DNA of 24,663 nucleotides from Kiloniellaceae bacterium (lineage in GTDB: Bacteria > Pseudomonadota > Alphaproteobacteria > Kiloniellales > Kiloniellaceae): assembly GCA_021776195.1 (NCBI GenBank), contig JAJFGK010000007.1:1-24663 (forward strand), read 5' to 3'. Made by a program: the position numbers and the translations under genes. Every line of letters begins with the position of its first letter. The stretch's first letter is position 1. Of the stretch, positions 22,284 through 24,663 are shown piece after piece. The notes under the pieces were generated by a model. That model ran no database searches. It saw only the letters and a program-made list of their open reading frames with translations, and was not told the origin of the DNA.

Positions 22284-23279
22284 TCAATACCCCAGCTTCG
22301 GCCTCACCCGGTTCTTCAAGGGCTTGCCGTCGAGCAGGCGGCCGAGGTTCTCCAGCACCAGGTCCAGGGTCATGGGGGTGTAGGACAGCAGGTCGTCGGA
22401 GGAGGTGTGGGGGGTCATGACCAGGTTGGGGACGTTCCACAGGGGCGAGGACTTGGGCAGCGGCTCGGGGTCGAAGACGTCGAGCACCGCGCCGCCCAGG
22501 GTTCCGGCGCGCAGGGCGGCGGCCAGGGCCTTGTAGTCGACCACCGGGGCGCGGCCCATGTTGATCAGGCCGGCCGAGGGTTTCATCAGGGCCAGGCGGC
22601 GGGCATCGATCAGGCCGCGGGTCTCGGGCGTGGTCGGCACCGTGACCAGCAGGAAGTCGGCCTTGGGTAGGAGCCGGTCCAGGGCCGCCAGGCCGTGGAC
22701 CTCGTGATAGCCGGCGGTGCGCCGGGGACTGCGGCGGATGCCGATCACCTCGAGCCCGAAGCGCTTGGCCTGGCGGGCTACGGCGCTGCCCATCTGGCCG
22801 GCGCCCAGGACCAGCAGGGTCTTGCCGCCGATGGCGCTGGTGAAGCTTTCGACGTAGGTCTTCTTGCGCTGCTGGGTCATCAGATAGGGCAGCGCGTTGT
22901 TCAGCATCAAGAGCGCCATGATGCCGTACTCGCCGGCCTTCTCGGCGTGGACGCCGCGGTTGTTGGTCAGGGTGACGCCGGGCGGCAGCCAGTCGAGCGG
23001 CTGCAGGTGCTCGACCCCGGCGCCGATGATGTGGATCAGGCGCAGGTTGGGCGCGCGCCGCGCCAGGTCCGCGGTCGGCAGGTCCCAGGTCACCAGGGCA
23101 TGGGCCTTGGCGATGGAGGTCTCGAAGTTGTCCAGGTCGAAGTCGATCTTGGCCTTGACCCGGGCCGCCACCGCCGGGTTGCGCCTGGCGGCGGCGCGGT
23201 AGCGCTGCAGGGTCATGCGGAAGACCTCTTCGCCGGAGCGGTTGTTCTTGATGTGAAGGTACAGACGCTGTGGGCTCAC
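22284..23279 (-). CDS. D-2-hydroxyacid dehydrogenase (NAD(P)-dependent)
   Basis: A 331-residue member of the D-isomer-specific 2-hydroxyacid dehydrogenases. The coenzyme domain has the G-x-G-x-x-G motif LVLGAGQMGSAVA (156-168) and basic IRRSPRR (181-187) after the second strand, where NADPH-preferring glyoxylate/hydroxypyruvate reductases carry Arg. Catalytic residues are Arg243 (INMGRAPVVD), Glu272 (DVFDPEPLP) and His291 (MTPHTSS). It would reduce 2-oxo acids such as glyoxylate or hydroxypyruvate; specificity is uncertain. GTG 23279 is preferred because AGGAG lies 8 nt upstream and the upstream in-frame sequence looks non-coding. It is divergent from the PhnD-like gene over 193 nt. Confidence 0.92.
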   Translation of the reverse strand: MSPQRLYLHIKNNRSGEEVFRMTLQRYRAAARRNPAVAARVKAKIDFDLDNFETSIAKAHALVTWDLPTADLARRAPNLRLIHIIGAGVEHLQPLDWLPPGVTLTNNRGVHAEKAGEYGIMALLMLNNALPYLMTQQRKKTYVESFTSAIGGKTLLVLGAGQMGSAVARQAKRFGLEVIGIRRSPRRTAGYHEVHGLAALDRLLPKADFLLVTVPTTPETRGLIDARRLALMKPSAGLINMGRAPVVDYKALAAALRAGTLGGAVLDVFDPEPLPKSSPLWNVPNLVMTPHTSSDDLLSYTPMTLDLVLENLGRLLDGKPLKNRVRPKLGY

Positions 23280-23472
23280 GGGGCGCGCTCCTGGCAAGAC
23301 CGACGAAAAAGGGGCCCAGACATACCACGGGCTGCGCAATTGCCAAGGCGGTCGCCCACTACTAGGTTTAAGGGATCGATAACGAGAAAACCTCCGGCTC
23401 AGAGCGGGGGCGGCCCGATGGCCGGCCCACACGTTCTCTGGCGAAGGGAGGCAACCCGACGGGAGGAACACC

Positions 23473-24471
23473 ATGACGAGAATTTTCAACCTCTTTTGCG
23501 GCGCCCTGCTGGCCGCCGGTCTGCTGCTGGCCGCGCCACTGACGCCCGCCGCCCTAACCTCTGCCGCCTGGGCCGCCGAGGATTGTCCGCGCGGCACCCT
23601 GGACGAGCGCTACTGCGACCGCGACAAGGATCTGGTCGCCGATCTGCCCAGCGACCCGGCCGACTGGAACAATCCCGACACCATCATCTTCTCCTATACC
23701 CCGGTCGAGGACCCGGCGGTCTATCAGAAGGTCTGGGATGGCTTCATCCAGCACATGGCCCAGGTGACCGGCAAGGAGGTCGTCTTCTTCCCGGTGCAGT
23801 CCTACGCCGCCCAGTACGAGGCGATGCGCTCGGGCCGGCTTCACGTCGCCGGGGTGAACACCGGCGGCAACCCGGTGGCGGTCAGCTGCGCGGGCTTCGT
23901 GCCCTTCGCCATGATGGCCTCCAAGGACGGCTCCTTCGGCTACGAGATGGAGATCATCGTGCCGGCCGACAGCCCGATCCAGAGCCCGGCCGACCTGAAG
24001 GGCAAGACCCTGGCCTTCACCTCGCCGACCTCCAACTCGGGCTTCAAGGCGCCCTCGGCGATTCTCAAGGCCGAGTTTGGCCTGATCGCGGACGAAGACT
24101 TCAAGACCACCTTCTCGGGCAAGCACGACAACTCGATCCTCGGCGTCGCCAACAAGGACTACGAGGCCGCCGCCATCGCCAACTCGGTGAAGAAGCGTAT
24201 GATCGACCGCGATGTCATCAAGGCCGACCAGACCCGCGTGGTCTATAAGTCGGAGACCTTCCCGACGACCGGCTATGGCCATGCCCACAACCTCCATCCC
24301 GAGGTGGTGGCGAAGATCAAGCAGGCCTTCTTCAGCTTCCCTTGGGAAGGCTCGGACCTGCAGGCCGAGTTCAAGAAGGAAGGGTCCTTCATCTCTATTC
24401 ACCACAAGAGCGACTGGAACGTGATCCGCAAGATCGACGCCGCCAACGGCGTCAGCTACGGCTGCAAGTAA
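23473..24471 (+). CDS. phnD: PhnD-like phosphate/phosphite/phosphonate ABC transporter substrate-binding protein
   Basis: A 332-residue periplasmic binding protein. A Sec signal peptide is clear: a short basic start (MTR), a hydrophobic core (LFCGALLAAGLLLAA) and AxA-type cleavage near AAWA (about residue 34). The mature part shows family segments YTPVEDPAVYQKVWDGF, FFPVQSYAAQYEAMRSGRLHVAGVNTG and DLKGKTLAFTSPTSNSGFKAPSAIL, the last being the PhnD/PtxB anion-binding strand-helix. It should capture phosphonate, phosphite or a similar oxyanion for an ABC importer. Permease and ATPase genes are not in the window; they may follow beyond 24663. SD GGGAGGA lies close before the ATG. The gene symbol names the family, not proven specificity. 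Confidence 0.9.
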   Translation: MTRIFNLFCGALLAAGLLLAAPLTPAALTSAAWAAEDCPRGTLDERYCDRDKDLVADLPSDPADWNNPDTIIFSYTPVEDPAVYQKVWDGFIQHMAQVTGKEVVFFPVQSYAAQYEAMRSGRLHVAGVNTGGNPVAVSCAGFVPFAMMASKDGSFGYEMEIIVPADSPIQSPADLKGKTLAFTSPTSNSGFKAPSAILKAEFGLIADEDFKTTFSGKHDNSILGVANKDYEAAAIANSVKKRMIDRDVIKADQTRVVYKSETFPTTGYGHAHNLHPEVVAKIKQAFFSFPWEGSDLQAEFKKEGSFISIHHKSDWNVIRKIDAANGVSYGCK

Positions 24472-24488
24472 GGCCACAGGTTAGCGCG

Positions 24489-24519
24489 ACGGGGACCCGG
24501 TCGCGGACCGGGTCCCCGT
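24489..24519 (+). terminator. Strong hairpin downstream of PhnD-like gene
   Basis: A perfect 14-bp stem, ACGGGGACCCGGTC (24489-24502) with GACCGGGTCCCCGT (24506-24519), around a GCG loop, begins 17 nt after the stop codon. There is no following T-run, so it may act as an mRNA-stabilising or partial-terminating structure, as is common between binding-protein and permease genes, rather than a classical intrinsic terminator. Confidence 0.6.
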
Positions 24520-24552
24520 GATACCAATGAGCGTGAATAGGAACCCATATGA

Positions 24553-24649
24553 CCGCGAAGATTTTACCCGCTGGCAAGGCGCGTGGTGCGCCGTGGTGCT
24601 TGCGCACCACAAGCAGCGCGGAACGCAGCCAGCGGGTAAAAGATCGCGG
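24553..24649. repeat. Palindromic intergenic element, right edge
   Basis: TTTTACCCGCTGGC (24562-24575) and GCCAGCGGGTAAAA (24628-24641) form a perfect 14-bp inverted repeat. The arms extend outward through CCGCGA (24553-24558) and TCGCGG (24644-24649). Inside, GTGGTGCGC (24583-24591) pairs with GCGCACCAC (24602-24610), with an alternative partner GTGGTGC at 24593-24599. The reverse complement shares its core order with the element at 1-143. The preceding 24524-24552 stretch also looks like part of the element. The right end is cut by the window. Confidence 0.75.
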
Positions 24650-24663
24650 CCTCCGGTGGGGAA

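Overview
The window is high-GC bacterial chromosomal DNA. Its gene families, codon use and palindromic intergenic elements suggest an alphaproteobacterium, probably Rhodospirillales-like; that assignment is inference, because no 16S rRNA or other marker is present. I see no phage, transposase, CRISPR array, plasmid origin or recognisable defence system. About twenty protein genes, one tRNA and three palindromic intergenic elements account for nearly all of the sequence.

Left part (1-7850), housekeeping and stress genes. A palindromic repeat (1-143) is followed by a SnoaL/NTF2-like protein (minus strand). Next come a thioredoxin-domain YyaL/SSP411 protein and an Ogt-type O6-alkylguanine-DNA methyltransferase that is probably translationally coupled to it. 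A lone tRNA-Gly(GCC) has its own promoter candidate and terminator. A tight three-gene plus-strand operon then encodes an FMN reductase, a GNAT acetyltransferase and a quinone-oxidoreductase-like MDR protein. A TerC-family membrane protein on the minus strand is preceded by an unusual 15-bp tandem-repeat leader, and a gamma-glutamylcyclotransferase-like protein closes this part.

Central part (7860-21260), a dense run of catabolic enzymes in convergent and divergent pairs. In order: an M24 (creatinase/prolidase-like) hydrolase, an ACMSD-type amidohydrolase, an HGGYW-type alpha/beta hydrolase in an operon with a gamma-glutamyltransferase-like Ntn hydrolase, a group II PLP decarboxylase, a GST in an operon with a GMC oxidoreductase, a phytanoyl-CoA-dioxygenase-like 2OG-Fe(II) oxygenase, a Rieske-type oxygenase alpha subunit, and two tandem zinc-dependent MDR dehydrogenases. 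Three members lack residues normally essential in their families. The Rieske protein has lost the whole [2Fe-2S] motif region, the M24 protein lacks its first metal-binding Asp, and the GGT-like protein has His in place of the substrate-binding Arg. Several divergent promoter regions carry clean dyad symmetries that could be operators. No transporter or regulator gene lies among these enzymes, so the substrate cannot be named.

Right part (21455-24663). A small aminoglycoside-phosphotransferase-fold protein sits in DNA of visibly lower GC and different codon use, possibly acquired. It is followed by a D-2-hydroxyacid dehydrogenase, a divergently transcribed PhnD-like periplasmic binding protein with a strong downstream hairpin, and a second palindromic element resembling the one at the left edge. 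The strongest leads are the Rieske protein without a Rieske centre, the TerC leader, the coding minisatellite in the second MDR gene, and the inverted repeats in the divergent promoters.
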